The translations under genes were made by a program, and so were the position numbers. A DNA stretch of 64,000 nt from Gracilaria domingensis. Its lineage: Eukaryota; Rhodophyta; Florideophyceae; Gracilariales; Gracilariaceae. The notes under the pieces are model-generated. The model did no database searches and was not told the DNA's origin. It saw nothing but the letters and a program-made list of their open reading frames with translations. Of this stretch, positions 20,683 to 30,065 are shown piece after piece. The DNA lies in assembly GCA_022539475.1 (NCBI GenBank), contig VCMS01000096.1, forward strand, positions 203,762 through 267,761, read 5' to 3'. Position 1 is the first letter of the stretch. The number at the start of each line of letters is the position of its first letter.

Positions 20683-21522
20683 TTATGATTCATGGTGGTT
20701 TTTATCGTGCTGCTTTTCCTCGTAGCCGTACAACAGAGGCACTAACATAATTGTCGAATGTACATCCTCCACGCTTTCGAACAGGTTGTGTACTCCACCT
20801 GGGATACAATCTTCTTTGACGTGAACGCCGTACACGCCTACCTCATGCAAAGGCCCGTCGCTCAAAGCACTTCCGAACGTCACGACGTCATCCGGATCAA
20901 TAAATCTCGGTTCATTATCCACAAGATTTGCTCCTCCGCTTCCTTTTGTGTATCGCTTGTCCACAATTTCGCAACTTTTATCGCCGGGATAGACAACAAA
21001 CGAATCCATCTTCTGCAACAGGTCCCCAATAGCAGAATCCACTTCTTCTCTCCACTGCCACAGTTTGTTGTACACGAAATTGGGAAGGCCACTATCACTT
21101 CTGGTCTCCACAAACCCCTTCTCATCATCATTCAAAAGACCATGCCTCCTACTCAAATCCCTTGCCAGGAACAGTAGTCCGTGAACAGTGTGGTCAAGAA
21201 TGTGATCATTGAATGCAGCCTTAATTTCCCTCTCGTCAGAGAAACGGAGGAAAGCTCCATGATTCGCCGAGACACCAAACTTATAGTCTCCGAGTCCTTC
21301 CATTTTCTCCTCTAGGTCGCCCACATCACCCCCTGTGACAAGTCCGAAACCAACACGTTCGTCAATGAACTTCATACACTTCACAACTTCTTCTGGAATT
21401 GACTCTCCTTCTCTTCTCAACGTTCCATCAACGGAACTTAATATACCGTAACCATTGGCATATATGAACTTAGACAAGGTATTGGGTGAAATTTCCGCCA
21501 AGTCTCTCTGTTCCTCTGCCAT
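20683..21522 (-). CDS. HAD-like pseudo-phosphatase paralogue
   Basis: 279 residues, uninterrupted, from the ATG of MAEEQRDLAEIS; a longer in-frame start 24 codons upstream adds a Cys-rich stretch. It aligns along its whole length with the neighbour at 19759. However, motif I reads ILSSVDGTL, with Ser replacing the nucleophilic Asp; motif II is LVTGGD (Arg lost) and motif IV is FGSALSDGPL. HAD phosphatases need that first Asp for the phospho-aspartate intermediate, so catalysis by the usual mechanism is unlikely. A binding or regulatory role is possible. A 45-codon piece almost identical to residues in its second half is fused to the ParB-like gene at 4312-4447. Confidence 0.75.
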   Translation of the reverse strand: MAEEQRDLAEISPNTLSKFIYANGYGILSSVDGTLRREGESIPEEVVKCMKFIDERVGFGLVTGGDVGDLEEKMEGLGDYKFGVSANHGAFLRFSDEREIKAAFNDHILDHTVHGLLFLARDLSRRHGLLNDDEKGFVETRSDSGLPNFVYNKLWQWREEVDSAIGDLLQKMDSFVVYPGDKSCEIVDKRYTKGSGGANLVDNEPRFIDPDDVVTFGSALSDGPLHEVGVYGVHVKEDCIPGGVHNLFESVEDVHSTIMLVPLLYGYEEKQHDKNHHES

Positions 21523-21858
21523 TTTTCTTGATACAGTCACCACACTGCCACAAGTACCGCATAGACAGGAACTGCATAAACGTCTCAGTTTCATACTTCT
21601 CTTAAAAGCAACTTTAAGTGCAGTTTCAGAAGTGTTAGGACGCTACATGTTCAATTGCGAATTGAATGGTGCCACCAATGATGTTAACGATACCGAGCAT
21701 GTGGCATGTTGCAATTAGACGCAACTGGACCAAAGACGTATGACATTTGTTCAATTACCAGCCTGCCGCACCTTTTCTATGTTCATATGTATAGCCTTGC
21801 AATAGTATACTACTCTTAATACTCGCAAGAAATTCATAATTTACTAATCATCTCATTC
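21523..21858. other. Intergenic, between divergently ended genes
   Basis: 336 bp upstream of the HAD paralogue and downstream of the dioxygenase frame. AT-rich, with no feature I can support. Confidence 0.5.
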
Positions 21859-23428
21859 TCATCCACTTCGAGGCGCTCGCAGCCTCATTATTGGCAAATC
21901 GTCATCACTACTACTCTCGAGCACTTCGGTTCTACCGGCGTCCGCTTCCACACCAATCTCCACGACCACTTGGTCTTCGTCCATGTCAACCGCCCCACCC
22001 TCCTCGTCGGACAACAGTTCATCCTCCGCCTCCTCCTCCTCGTCACCATTGACAAACGTGGGTCGGAAATCCCGCACCCGATGAACAGCATCAGGTATTG
22101 CGTAGCCCTCTGGTACCATGTATATGTGGTATCTAACCAGCAAATCCATAGACTCGGGCCTATCCACCTTGTCCTTCCCACTTGCTCCAGCATGTGTCAC
22201 ATCACCACGGGCCACGAATACAGAGTACGGTGGGATGATTATCTTCTTCGCTGGATACACCTCCGACTTCACTCGCAACTGTTGGTTGTTCATCCCCACC
22301 AGTTGATGGCTTCCAGCGCTCACCCAGAGAGGAAAGCCTTCTTTCCCAGAGGCCACTATAAAGTATCCGGGGTTACCAGTATTCATTGTTTCCTTCGTAA
22401 CGAGACCACTGAAGTCGGTGTGCAGCGTCTGGCGCTTGCACTTTCTCGTAGTCCCCAGAAATCGACCACCAGTTTTCGGAGTGTACATCTTCACAGCTTC
22501 CCTTTCATTGTCCCATAGTCCCAAAGCCGCAGCAATTGTACCCATTCGAACATCAAGTAAAGCACGCGACCTTACAACCCACCTGAGCTCCTCATTATCC
22601 TCCGGCTTCTCCACCGTACCCCAACGTGTCGACATCACTCTCCCCTCAAATGGTCCATCGCTACAGTCCTTCCATCCTTCATCATCGTTGATTATTTGAA
22701 CAAACGACTTCTGTTCCTCCCCTTTCCGTATATTTGGCATCGCTCCATACTCATTCTCGAAGAAGTCCACCAACTTCCCCGACACATCTTCGAACTCCCG
22801 AACTTCTTCCAACTCCTCCAATTTAGGGACACCATTATCCGTCGCAAAGCCATCAAGCACGCAATATCCATTCTGCCTTAGCTCAGCTTGCATTCGGGCG
22901 AAGAACATTTGCCCAAATTCGTCATGCTTTTTCGCAGCAACCCACAGCACCTCTTCATCATCCATACCTGTCGGCCGAGTACGAGGATACTGCATACCAA
23001 ATGTCTCCGCCCGTAGGCGATGTTCAGCCCTTGCAGCGTGCCAAAAAGACAAGATGGTGTACATCTCTGAGATTCGAGACACTTAGGAGCTCCGACCTAT
23101 GTCCCTCCGGCAAGTGAATGACTCTGAGCCAGGAGTCCTTGTGCTCAATTACGTTCTTCCCTTGCCATTCCTGCGGTATCAGCCTGACACACCCGCACCA
23201 TGATGGGTTCGGTGGGCCATCATGTGGGTCTCTTCGAACAAGTCCGTGCTCCTCAGATTCCGGAAGAGCTGTAGGTAACTCGTCATCAAATAACCCCCCA
23301 CCTGTCTCTTGCTGATCGTCTGGCGCAGCATCTTTCTCGACGGTGACAACCCGTAGAACTGTCACAGCAAGAAGCTCTTCGTCATCTACAAATGCAGAAC
23401 TGCCTGCGTTCTCTGCATTCGCTCCCTC
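21859..23428 (-). pseudogene. 2OG-Fe(II) dioxygenase-like segment of the leftward chain
   Basis: The long frame 21859-23082 (407 codons, no ATG at its start) carries QTLHTDFSG (His and Asp iron ligands, codons near 22414-22422). About 75 residues later is ARGDVTHAGA (second His near 22192), followed by 'LVRYHIYMV', placing an Arg where 2-oxoglutarate is usually held. This is the HxD...H...R double-stranded beta-helix signature. The tail is acidic (EEEEAEDELLSDEE). The preceding piece, 23024-23428, is in another frame but reads into the same segment (CGCVRLIPQEW, 'HKDSWLRVIHLPEGH'), so a frameshift lies near 23040-23080. It is also in the same frame as the ORF at 23429, separated by one TAA. 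Such oxygenases hydroxylate proteins, nucleobases or small molecules; the target is unknown. Confidence 0.65.
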
Positions 23429-24412
23429 TTACAATGCCACGAACTGAACCTTCATCGACCTTCCTCTCAGCACATGTTCATTTAGTTGAGACATCAGGTC
23501 ATCCGGTGTCATGCTGTTCAGAGTAGATCTCATCTGTTGTGTGAAAATCTTTCTCAGTTTCTTCCTCGGCGGAGCCCGCTGTTCTTCTTCAGAGCTATCC
23601 AGAACTTCTATGGCACCTCGATTTCGGCCGTGCTCAATTTCCCTATAACTCACCTGCGCCCGTTCTCGTGCACTTCTTCGCGGCTCCCCTTCTTCACTGG
23701 CAGATGTTGCAGCAGCAGCAGCGGGAGTACTCCTCTTCGTCACGCACTGCTTCACTGGTGCGGGGGGCGGAATTACCTTGAGCATCGTCCGCAATCGATT
23801 CAGAACGGAAGTCGTGGCAGTTCTAATTGAGTTCGTCCTGCTCCGAACACGCGGCAATGTGTTGAAGTTCACAACTTGTCCCAAAAGGAACTGATTCACA
23901 GCTGCGATGTTGTCTGGGTCTTCAACGTCATCTTCATTCGATGGAGCAGAACAACTGACTTCGCGTTTCAGGAACACTTCCATCGACTCTTCCTCGTTCA
24001 GTTCATTCCTCACTGCTCGAGCCGCGCCGAACAGAGACACTGCTCTATGACAAAAGAAACCTCGAACCTCCTCAAAGCTTTTCCATTGCTTTGTCTTCGT
24101 CGACTTACCCTGCAATAGAAACATCTGAAGACAATCAAGAATGAAGGAAAACTCCTCGGCATCCAAAACATATAGCGAAGTATGGGACAGATGTGTGAGA
24201 CCTATGTCACTCACACTCTCACATATATCCTCGAAATGGGCCAGCATTCCCTCACGAGACATGAGTTGCAGGGCGACATTGGCATATCTAAGATACTGAC
24301 GCTCTTGCACAGTCCCAATCAGTTGGCTCTCCTTCAACACTTCTGTCACTTCTGCAGGATCCACGTCTCCCGGCGTCACCCCCTCAACATCTTCAAAGAA
24401 TGGCGACCACAC
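23429..24412 (-). CDS. Unrecognised middle segment of the leftward chain
   Basis: 327 codons, beginning without ATG (GTG at 24412) and overlapping the end of the ParB frame by 20 bp. This looks like a continuation after a frameshift rather than a separate gene. The first 170 residues are mixed alpha-helical. Then come a Thr/Arg/Pro-rich linker with poly-Ala and a basic stretch (RRSARERAQVSYREIEHG). The end is acidic-then-basic with 'PRKKLRKIFTQQM', a possible nuclear signal. It stops with TAA at 23429, and the same frame stays open beyond it into the dioxygenase segment. No domain recognised. Confidence 0.5.
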   Translation of the reverse strand: MWSPFFEDVEGVTPGDVDPAEVTEVLKESQLIGTVQERQYLRYANVALQLMSREGMLAHFEDICESVSDIGLTHLSHTSLYVLDAEEFSFILDCLQMFLLQGKSTKTKQWKSFEEVRGFFCHRAVSLFGAARAVRNELNEEESMEVFLKREVSCSAPSNEDDVEDPDNIAAVNQFLLGQVVNFNTLPRVRSRTNSIRTATTSVLNRLRTMLKVIPPPAPVKQCVTKRSTPAAAAATSASEEGEPRRSARERAQVSYREIEHGRNRGAIEVLDSSEEEQRAPPRKKLRKIFTQQMRSTLNSMTPDDLMSQLNEHVLRGRSMKVQFVAL

Positions 24413-25775
24413 TAACTATAGAGTGTATCTTGTCTGCAAACATCATCCTTCGCATGGTAGTCGTCGACTCATTGAGGTACGAAGCAACACATAACAATTC
24501 CTTCATCCCAATGGGCCTCCCATCTCTTCGTATCAGCAGATTGCAACGCCAAAACTTGGCTAATTGCTTGCACTTCGGTGCACCAGTCGCTGCCAAATAT
24601 TGTATAGCTTTCAGACGATGCAAACCATCTACAATGAAGCACTTCTTCGTTAGGCGTCCCTTGTCAGTATCCCTCCCTCCCGTAGTAGCATCTTGTAAGG
24701 CCACCACTGGAGAACCCATCGACTGCAATATCTGCCGCTCCTCCATACTCTTCACAAGGGCTTCAACGTGGCGTTTACTTACTCCACGGAGTAAATTGGG
24801 CGGAGTGTCCACCAGAGTGATGTCAACAGTAACAACAACCATCCGGTAGTGATTGAGGTTCACCTTTGGTACCTTCTGACGAATTCGTCTGTACATCTTG
24901 CTCCGAGTAGGTGTCCCTTGTGTTCCAGACCGCTCGCCAGAAACACTTGAACGTGCCATTCTTGCGGACAGAAGCACAACGTCATCGTCGTGCTGCTCCG
25001 CAGTTTCTGGTGCAGTTTGAGGTACAGATGGACCAGCTCCTTGTGCGGATTGCGCATCCGCGTCTGGAAGGGGACCTTTTATGATCTCATCTTCCTCTTC
25101 CTGCACAGCCGTCCCGTGCTGAACCGTCTCTTTCGACGCAGATGTTTCCCTTGCGTCGACAGTCTGATTCATCGCAGGAGATGCCTTTTCCGACGCAGTG
25201 GGCTTCGTAGCGGAGGTAGACTTTGTTTGACCTGTCCGCTTTGTAGCTGGGGATGATCTCGTCTCCTTATTCCGCTTCGTAACAGACGATGGACCGGCCC
25301 GCGGAGGGGCTACTGATGCGCTACCTCTCGGTGTCGATGAACTTCGAATTGTCTCCGTGCGGCTTGTCGGCGTCATCACCCCACTCATAGCGCTCACCGT
25401 TCGTCGCTTGGACGCTGGAATGCTGGCTGCCACCGGTTCCATCATTTTCTCATTCCAAGGAGCGGCCGTCCGGAGATCCTGGATGTATTGTGGAAGATCC
25501 AGGCCCTCCGCCCGGTAAGGGTAGAACTTCTGACCGCTTCGAATGATGAGAATATTATGCACCACCACAAGACCTGGGTCCAATTGCTTCCCGTTCAACT
25601 CCCGGAGTAGAACATTTCCAATTCCATGCAACAACGCTTCCCCGACTATCACCTTTTCTTCATTCTCAATATCCATCCGCAGAGAAACCCGCATTCCACC
25701 TTGCAATGATCAAGTGCTCCGCCGAGTGCGAGGAGTCACACTTTGTGTACGCTTTCGAACAAGAGTTGGCTTCAT
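24393..25775 (-). pseudogene. ParB/sulfiredoxin-fold protein, start of the leftward chain
   Basis: ATG at 25775 (MKPTLVRKRTQ...) as in the left copy at 3396, but a TGA after about 22 codons replaces CGA of that copy. From there the frame is open to 24393 and could be rescued by ATG at 25694 (MRVSLRMDIE). About 240 residues of low-complexity Ser/Thr/Pro/Lys sequence precede the domain. It begins at 'VVVTVDITLVDTPPNLL' and contains KCFIVDGLHRLKAIQYLA, the ParB-type box II (acidic, Gly, His, Arg), then a helical 'NESTTTMRRMMFADKIHS'. ParB domains bind centromere-like DNA with CTP, or act as nucleases. A palindrome array lies directly upstream. Recognition rests on the box II motif, so it is moderate. 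Confidence 0.6.
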
Positions 25776-25844
25776 GTTGAACAGCTATTGCAGTGAAAGG
25801 TGTATATCAACAATACGCTCGCTCTGGACGATACAAGAACGGAG

Positions 25845-25930
25845 GCGAGCCTTTAAATGGCGACTTACGCTGGGCACCCCCGCTTTCGGTAGCTCCTCCC
25901 GGCGCACTGCCAGTCTCGTCCGTGTCCTGT
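25845..25930 (-). promoter_or_regulatory. Shared promoter module, right ParB copy
   Basis: Complement of the module at 3244-3330 with few changes; includes the TATA-like 'ccatttaaagg'. It lies 70 bp upstream of the ATG at 25775. Confidence 0.7.
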
Positions 25931-26209
25931 CCGTGGCCGCTCGCACGCTGATTGTACGCTTTAGAGTCGTGGAGTTCGCGCAATGATGACTCACGCGAGC
26001 AATGGTCGCGCTCTCTAATCGTGCTCTTCAAATGCTTTGCATAGTAGTCAAGAGTACACTCATTCACTTTCATGTACAGCCTACTCCCGCCAATACACGT
26101 GGACAGCGGCGCCAAGGTACAGGCGGCCGGGTGTAGCGAAATCACTGCGCGGCGGCGTGTTTTGGGAGGTCTCGGGACGGCGCCGGAATGTGGCCAGAAC
26201 GTGCCCGCG

Positions 26210-26372
26210 GGCATAAAATCTCATATTTTTCAAAAAATCCCCCAAAACGTGCCCGCGGGCCAGGGGGCTCGGTCGTGTTAGGGTAGGTACCCTAACACGA
26301 CCGGACCCCCCCGCCCGCGGGCATAAAATCGCACATTTTTCAAAAAATCCCCCAAAGCGTGCCCGCGGGCAC
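26210..26372. repeat. Palindrome array 2 (one TTAGGG palindrome, four gcccgcgggc)
   Basis: One palindrome, 26270-26303: cggtcgtgttagggta, two central g bases, then the complement. It is flanked on both sides by 'cccgcgggc' blocks separated by 'acatttttcaaaaaatccc' tracts. Same building blocks as arrays 1 and 3. Confidence 0.95.
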
Positions 26373-26627
26373 GTTCTGGCCACATTCTGGCACCCTCCGG
26401 AGACCTCCCAAAACACTCTTCCCGGCAGTTCCGGCAGCGATTTCGCTGCACAGTCCGTCCACATATATCAAACTAGAGAAAACTAGTGCTTCGCACCCAC
26501 TTGGTCCGCGACTATTATCACAATACGCGACCTTTGCAATAGCTCCGAATCGCGACGTGGCCGTCACGCGACGCTATCGCACCCGCTCGAAGCGGCACGG
26601 ACAACGACCTCAGAAGCGAGCGGAAAC

Positions 26628-26710
26628 GGACACGGACGAGACTGGCAGTGCGCTGGGAGGAGCTGCCGAAGGCGGGGGTGCCCAGCGTAAGTCGCCATTG
26701 AAAGGCTCGC
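26628..26710 (+). promoter_or_regulatory. Shared promoter module, rightward chain
   Basis: Same module as at 3244-3330, with 'ccattgaaagg' in place of 'ccatttaaaagg'. Its end is 22 bp before the ATG at 26733, which supports that start codon. Confidence 0.7.
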
Positions 26711-26732
26711 CTCCGTTGTTTGCGCTGAAGCG

Positions 26733-28088
26733 ATGAATTCCACCGATGATGGAGAGGAGATACATCCTATCTGCATGAGTGCTTCGCCTCCCGCGTTCCA
26801 TGCATATGTCAGACTTTTCTTGGTTCTTCGCGATGCTTTGGCAAACAGCGATGGAGGCCCTGATCTGCCACGGGACGTGAGGTTTAGAGGGCTAATAGAG
26901 TTCTGCGCCGAGAACTATAAGGATATTCCGGAGGCAAGGAAGATGTTTGAGGAGGAGGCCACTAACTCCAAGAACCTGCAGAACTTGACACTGCAACAGC
27001 TGCGAAAGAGTGTTGTGAATAACAAACCTGTGGAGCAACGATATCTTGTAACAAAGCTTCTTGACAAGAAGGACGGAGATGAGGACCAGAGATTCCGCGA
27101 TTTTTTCTTTCTCTCTATGGATATGGGTATATACCTACCGGTGCGATGCCTGGTTAGTTATTTCATGACCAGGAGAAAGCAGGTTCTGAAGACGACAGTG
27201 TTCATGCCACCAAAAGCTGTGAACCCATTTGAGGTCGTTATATACTTATCATACCTCGGCCACATAATGGGAAAGAACGACGACATCAGAATGATGAAGA
27301 AAAAACAACCGAAAAAGATACGAAAAGTGAACCATGCACCATCTGTGTACACACCCACTTTTACGTCGTTCTCCAAAGACAACTGTGACCAACTGGGATT
27401 CGCTATCAGTGAGGTCGTATGGGCATGGAGTTGTTTTGCGGCTCATATTGGATACACGAACGTTCAGCACATGGTGAAACCATACATTTACATGAATATG
27501 CAGAGGTTGAAGTATACAGCGCTAGAGATACGGGAGTCTGGTTATGCCCCGCCGAGCCAGAGTACTCGATTCAACACACAGGATGTGCCACAGAGCAGTA
27601 CTAGTGGATCGGTGGAGACCTTGAGTGATGAATGCGATACAAACCTGCGAATACTGGCTAAGGAATTTTTTACAGACCTCGAAACCATATGCACCCACGA
27701 TAGCCTCTATAGCTTACCGGTTGATCAGATGAGGAACTGCATAGAGTTTTCGGGGATACGGATGGATACCGTATCTGGTTCTGACTCCGGTGAGTTGCCT
27801 GCACGATTTCAGAACTTTTCGGAGTTGCTATGGAAACCGATACAGGATATGCGTCATGCGGCAGGGTTCAATGTGGGCATTCACGCAAAACCCGATATTG
27901 AGCTGACGAAAACTCCTAAAACTTCCGGTAATGCCGAACCTTCTTCGACCAAGTCTGCCCCACCCCCACCTCGTCGAGAGTATATGGACCTCGTGAGCTC
28001 CGATAGCGATGACTTCGAGAAGCCGGTGAATCGTGCGGAGCATGAATCTCGGGTTGCCAGTTACAACATCCAAAAGACTGGTATTTAG
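26733..28088 (+). CDS. Unrecognised 451-residue protein, first segment of the rightward chain
   Basis: Intact from ATG (MNSTDDGEEIHPICMS) to TAG. The N-terminal 200 residues are mixed helical with a Lys cluster (MMKKKQPKKIRK) near residue 190. Residues about 210-260 have an aromatic-rich helical segment (VVWAWSCFAAHIGYTNVQHM). The last 60 residues are a Ser/Pro/acidic linker (APPPPRREYMDLVSSDSDDF). I recognise no family. The stop is followed two codons later by the ATG of the methyltransferase in the same frame, so the protein may be the N-terminus of a larger ancestral protein. A new type of recombinase or DNA-binding head is possible but unsupported. Confidence 0.7.
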   Translation: MNSTDDGEEIHPICMSASPPAFHAYVRLFLVLRDALANSDGGPDLPRDVRFRGLIEFCAENYKDIPEARKMFEEEATNSKNLQNLTLQQLRKSVVNNKPVEQRYLVTKLLDKKDGDEDQRFRDFFFLSMDMGIYLPVRCLVSYFMTRRKQVLKTTVFMPPKAVNPFEVVIYLSYLGHIMGKNDDIRMMKKKQPKKIRKVNHAPSVYTPTFTSFSKDNCDQLGFAISEVVWAWSCFAAHIGYTNVQHMVKPYIYMNMQRLKYTALEIRESGYAPPSQSTRFNTQDVPQSSTSGSVETLSDECDTNLRILAKEFFTDLETICTHDSLYSLPVDQMRNCIEFSGIRMDTVSGSDSGELPARFQNFSELLWKPIQDMRHAAGFNVGIHAKPDIELTKTPKTSGNAEPSSTKSAPPPPRREYMDLVSSDSDDFEKPVNRAEHESRVASYNIQKTGI

Positions 28089-28094
28089 CCGCCC

Positions 28095-29315
28095 ATGAAG
28101 GGGATATCCAGTCTCCTTCGAATGAATATGGACAAGGTGTGGAAGAGAATGAGAAAGTCATACTTTGTAGCGTACAACTGTGACATGAAGGACCTGAGGC
28201 ACACACACGAAACATTTGTGAATCAGAGTGAGATTTTATGGGGTGAGGCACAGCTTGTCCTAACAGACCCTCCCTTTAACACTCGAAGGAAGAGAAGCAA
28301 ACGGAATAGTGCTCACGATTTCTTCAGTGAGGATGACATGATCAGTACGGCTGACTTAATAAGTTCCGCGCTTCGGTCAGGTGGGCACTTCATTATATTC
28401 TGTGCCATGGCACAGTTTCATGTTTGGCACAGGATACTTTCGGAAACGGCGAGTACGGAAGATGAAGCTGGAAGCGAAGGTAAGCCAGAACTCATGCCTT
28501 CGTTTAAAGTGGATGGGAATCCACTGGTGTTCATCCGGGATCGAAGTAATGTTGGAGGGAATCCACGGAAGTTTGGGATACAGCCCATTACGGAGTACGC
28601 CGTTCATAGGGTGAAGCGTGGATTGCGACCATCTGAGGAAGCCAGTCTTGCTTCATTTGAGGAGAACAATTTCATTCCTTCTAATTTCCCGGCTAACAGG
28701 AATGTAATAAACCGGGTGCCAAAACCGAGAGCGGGGGAGTGGTTGACATGGAGGGTAAATGAGACAGGTCGTTCAGTACCAAGTGGGCAGTACATAAGAC
28801 CGGAGCAGAAGTCCAGGGAGTTGATGAAAGAGTTGATATGTCGGTTCACAAGACCGTGTGATCTTGTCATGGACATGTTCGCGGGAACGTTTTCTACGGG
28901 TATGGCGTGCCTACCGCTGACAAGGCATAGGACGTTCTTGGGGTGCGAGAAGAACAGGCCATGTTTCAGCCATGCGAAGCACCATATAACGACTCTTATG
29001 GCCAAAGTTCTTCGAGGGGGGAAGAATGACATCGTGGTTGAACAGGAGGTGGTGGATGCTGCTTCAACGACTTATGAACGGGTTCCACATCGGGACCGAG
29101 GTCGGCTTGAATGGGAGGCTCCATTTGGACACCCCCAGTACCAAGTAATGCCTGCACATATTACTCAGTTCCTAGGAAGATACTGGAAGGACTGGGAGTT
29201 TGTCGACAAGTGTGGACAACATACTGTAGATCTTTGGGACGAGAAGTACCGAGGAGCTCTGAATCTAATGGATATGCATATGCTGTTGACTGTTGAAGCC
29301 AATCGCTATCGCTAA
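28095..29315 (+). CDS. Beta-class DNA amino-methyltransferase (N6-adenine or N4-cytosine)
   Basis: 406 residues. Motif IV is VLTDPPFNT at residues 56-64 and motif I is MDMFAGTFSTG at about 260-269. Motif IV before motif I is the beta-class order (CcrM-like bacterial enzymes), unlike the MT-A70 enzymes usual in eukaryotes. DPPF rather than DPPY/DPPW/SPPY fits the amino-methyltransferase group without fixing the base. The 'VPKPRAGEWLTW' to 'IRPEQKSRELMKELI' stretch ahead of motif I matches the usual 'K..LL..LI' helix (here RELMKELI). The ORF is intact. The frame continues after TAA at 29313 into a SET domain. Predicted to methylate DNA in the nucleus; the site is unknown. Confidence 0.82.
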   Translation: MKGISSLLRMNMDKVWKRMRKSYFVAYNCDMKDLRHTHETFVNQSEILWGEAQLVLTDPPFNTRRKRSKRNSAHDFFSEDDMISTADLISSALRSGGHFIIFCAMAQFHVWHRILSETASTEDEAGSEGKPELMPSFKVDGNPLVFIRDRSNVGGNPRKFGIQPITEYAVHRVKRGLRPSEEASLASFEENNFIPSNFPANRNVINRVPKPRAGEWLTWRVNETGRSVPSGQYIRPEQKSRELMKELICRFTRPCDLVMDMFAGTFSTGMACLPLTRHRTFLGCEKNRPCFSHAKHHITTLMAKVLRGGKNDIVVEQEVVDAASTTYERVPHRDRGRLEWEAPFGHPQYQVMPAHITQFLGRYWKDWEFVDKCGQHTVDLWDEKYRGALNLMDMHMLLTVEANRYR

Positions 29316-29871
29316 CATGTAGCATCTTCTAAGATTCGACATCCCCGTGCTGGTATGGGGGTGTTCATGGAACATAAGATATTGGCTGGGGAAACTATCT
29401 GTCATTTTTATGGAGCTTTGGTATACACGGATCTGACGAACCGGAATGAAAGACACTTAACGTATGGAAGTGGCTGTCTCGGAGCAACTCCAGTGCGGTA
29501 CAAATTGTTTTCTATGATGATCACTGTGACTGGTTCGGAGTTTCTGCACCTGAAGAACAGACCAGACAGGCTCAGGATAGAAAGGAGAGCGAAGTCTACA
29601 TTGTCCCGGCGCCTTTTTGTATCGGGAGCTACATTAACGACGCCGGATATCATGCCGGGGATCCCGATTTATCGCAGCCCCGGTCAAAGAGGACTCGAAG
29701 TGCCAATATGCAGATGGTGGAAGCGAAGTCCGTGATACAGTTTAAGTCCGAACTTTTTAACTATGCTCTACTTCGTTGTAGAGCAGTAAGAGATATTGAG
29801 AGGGGCGAAGAGTTGTATTTCAACTACGGAGAGCAGTACGTGTGGGACTGGGCTCTGACATTGGAGCAATA
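29316..29871 (+). pseudogene. SET-domain segment of the rightward chain
   Basis: Directly after the methyltransferase stop, and in the same frame, is 'ASSKIRHPRAGMGVFM', then ILAGETICHFYGALVY, the start of a SET domain. After about 29470-29530 the meaningful frame shifts by one. 'ESEVYIVPAPFCIGSYIND', 'YALLRCRAVRDIERGEELY' and FNYGEQYVWDW follow, to a TAG at 29869. The FNYGE end is the SET catalytic Tyr region. SET enzymes methylate lysines, typically of histones. No pre-SET or post-SET cysteines are visible. A frameshift or an unrecognised intron must be invoked for a whole domain. There is no ATG before 29355, in the middle of the first SET strand, so independent translation is doubtful. 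Confidence 0.75.
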
Positions 29872-30065
29872 GATGAGTTCAGTACCGAATAGAAAGTAAA
29901 TATGCTTGTGAAAGTTGCAGCTGCCTGCAATACGCGTTGTACATGTACACTGGAGCTCTTCATCTATTTGTAACGGCGATATTTGTGACCCATTGGGCAC
30001 CTCAAATTCCTAAAAAGCAGGAACTGCGGAGTCTCCCGGAATATCTGCACTATACACCCTGATAG

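Larger units (their letters stand above)
25776..26732. promoter_or_regulatory. Divergent promoter region with central palindrome
   Basis: 957 bp between the ATGs of the leftward ParB chain and the rightward 451-codon ORF. It is nearly symmetrical in content. Each side has one copy of the promoter module next to its gene, and the middle is GC-rich with gcccgcggg palindromes and one TTAGGG-type palindrome. The array is flanked by related 'gatttcgctgcac/gtgtagcgaaatc' tracts. Homologous to 2380-3395. Confidence 0.75.
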
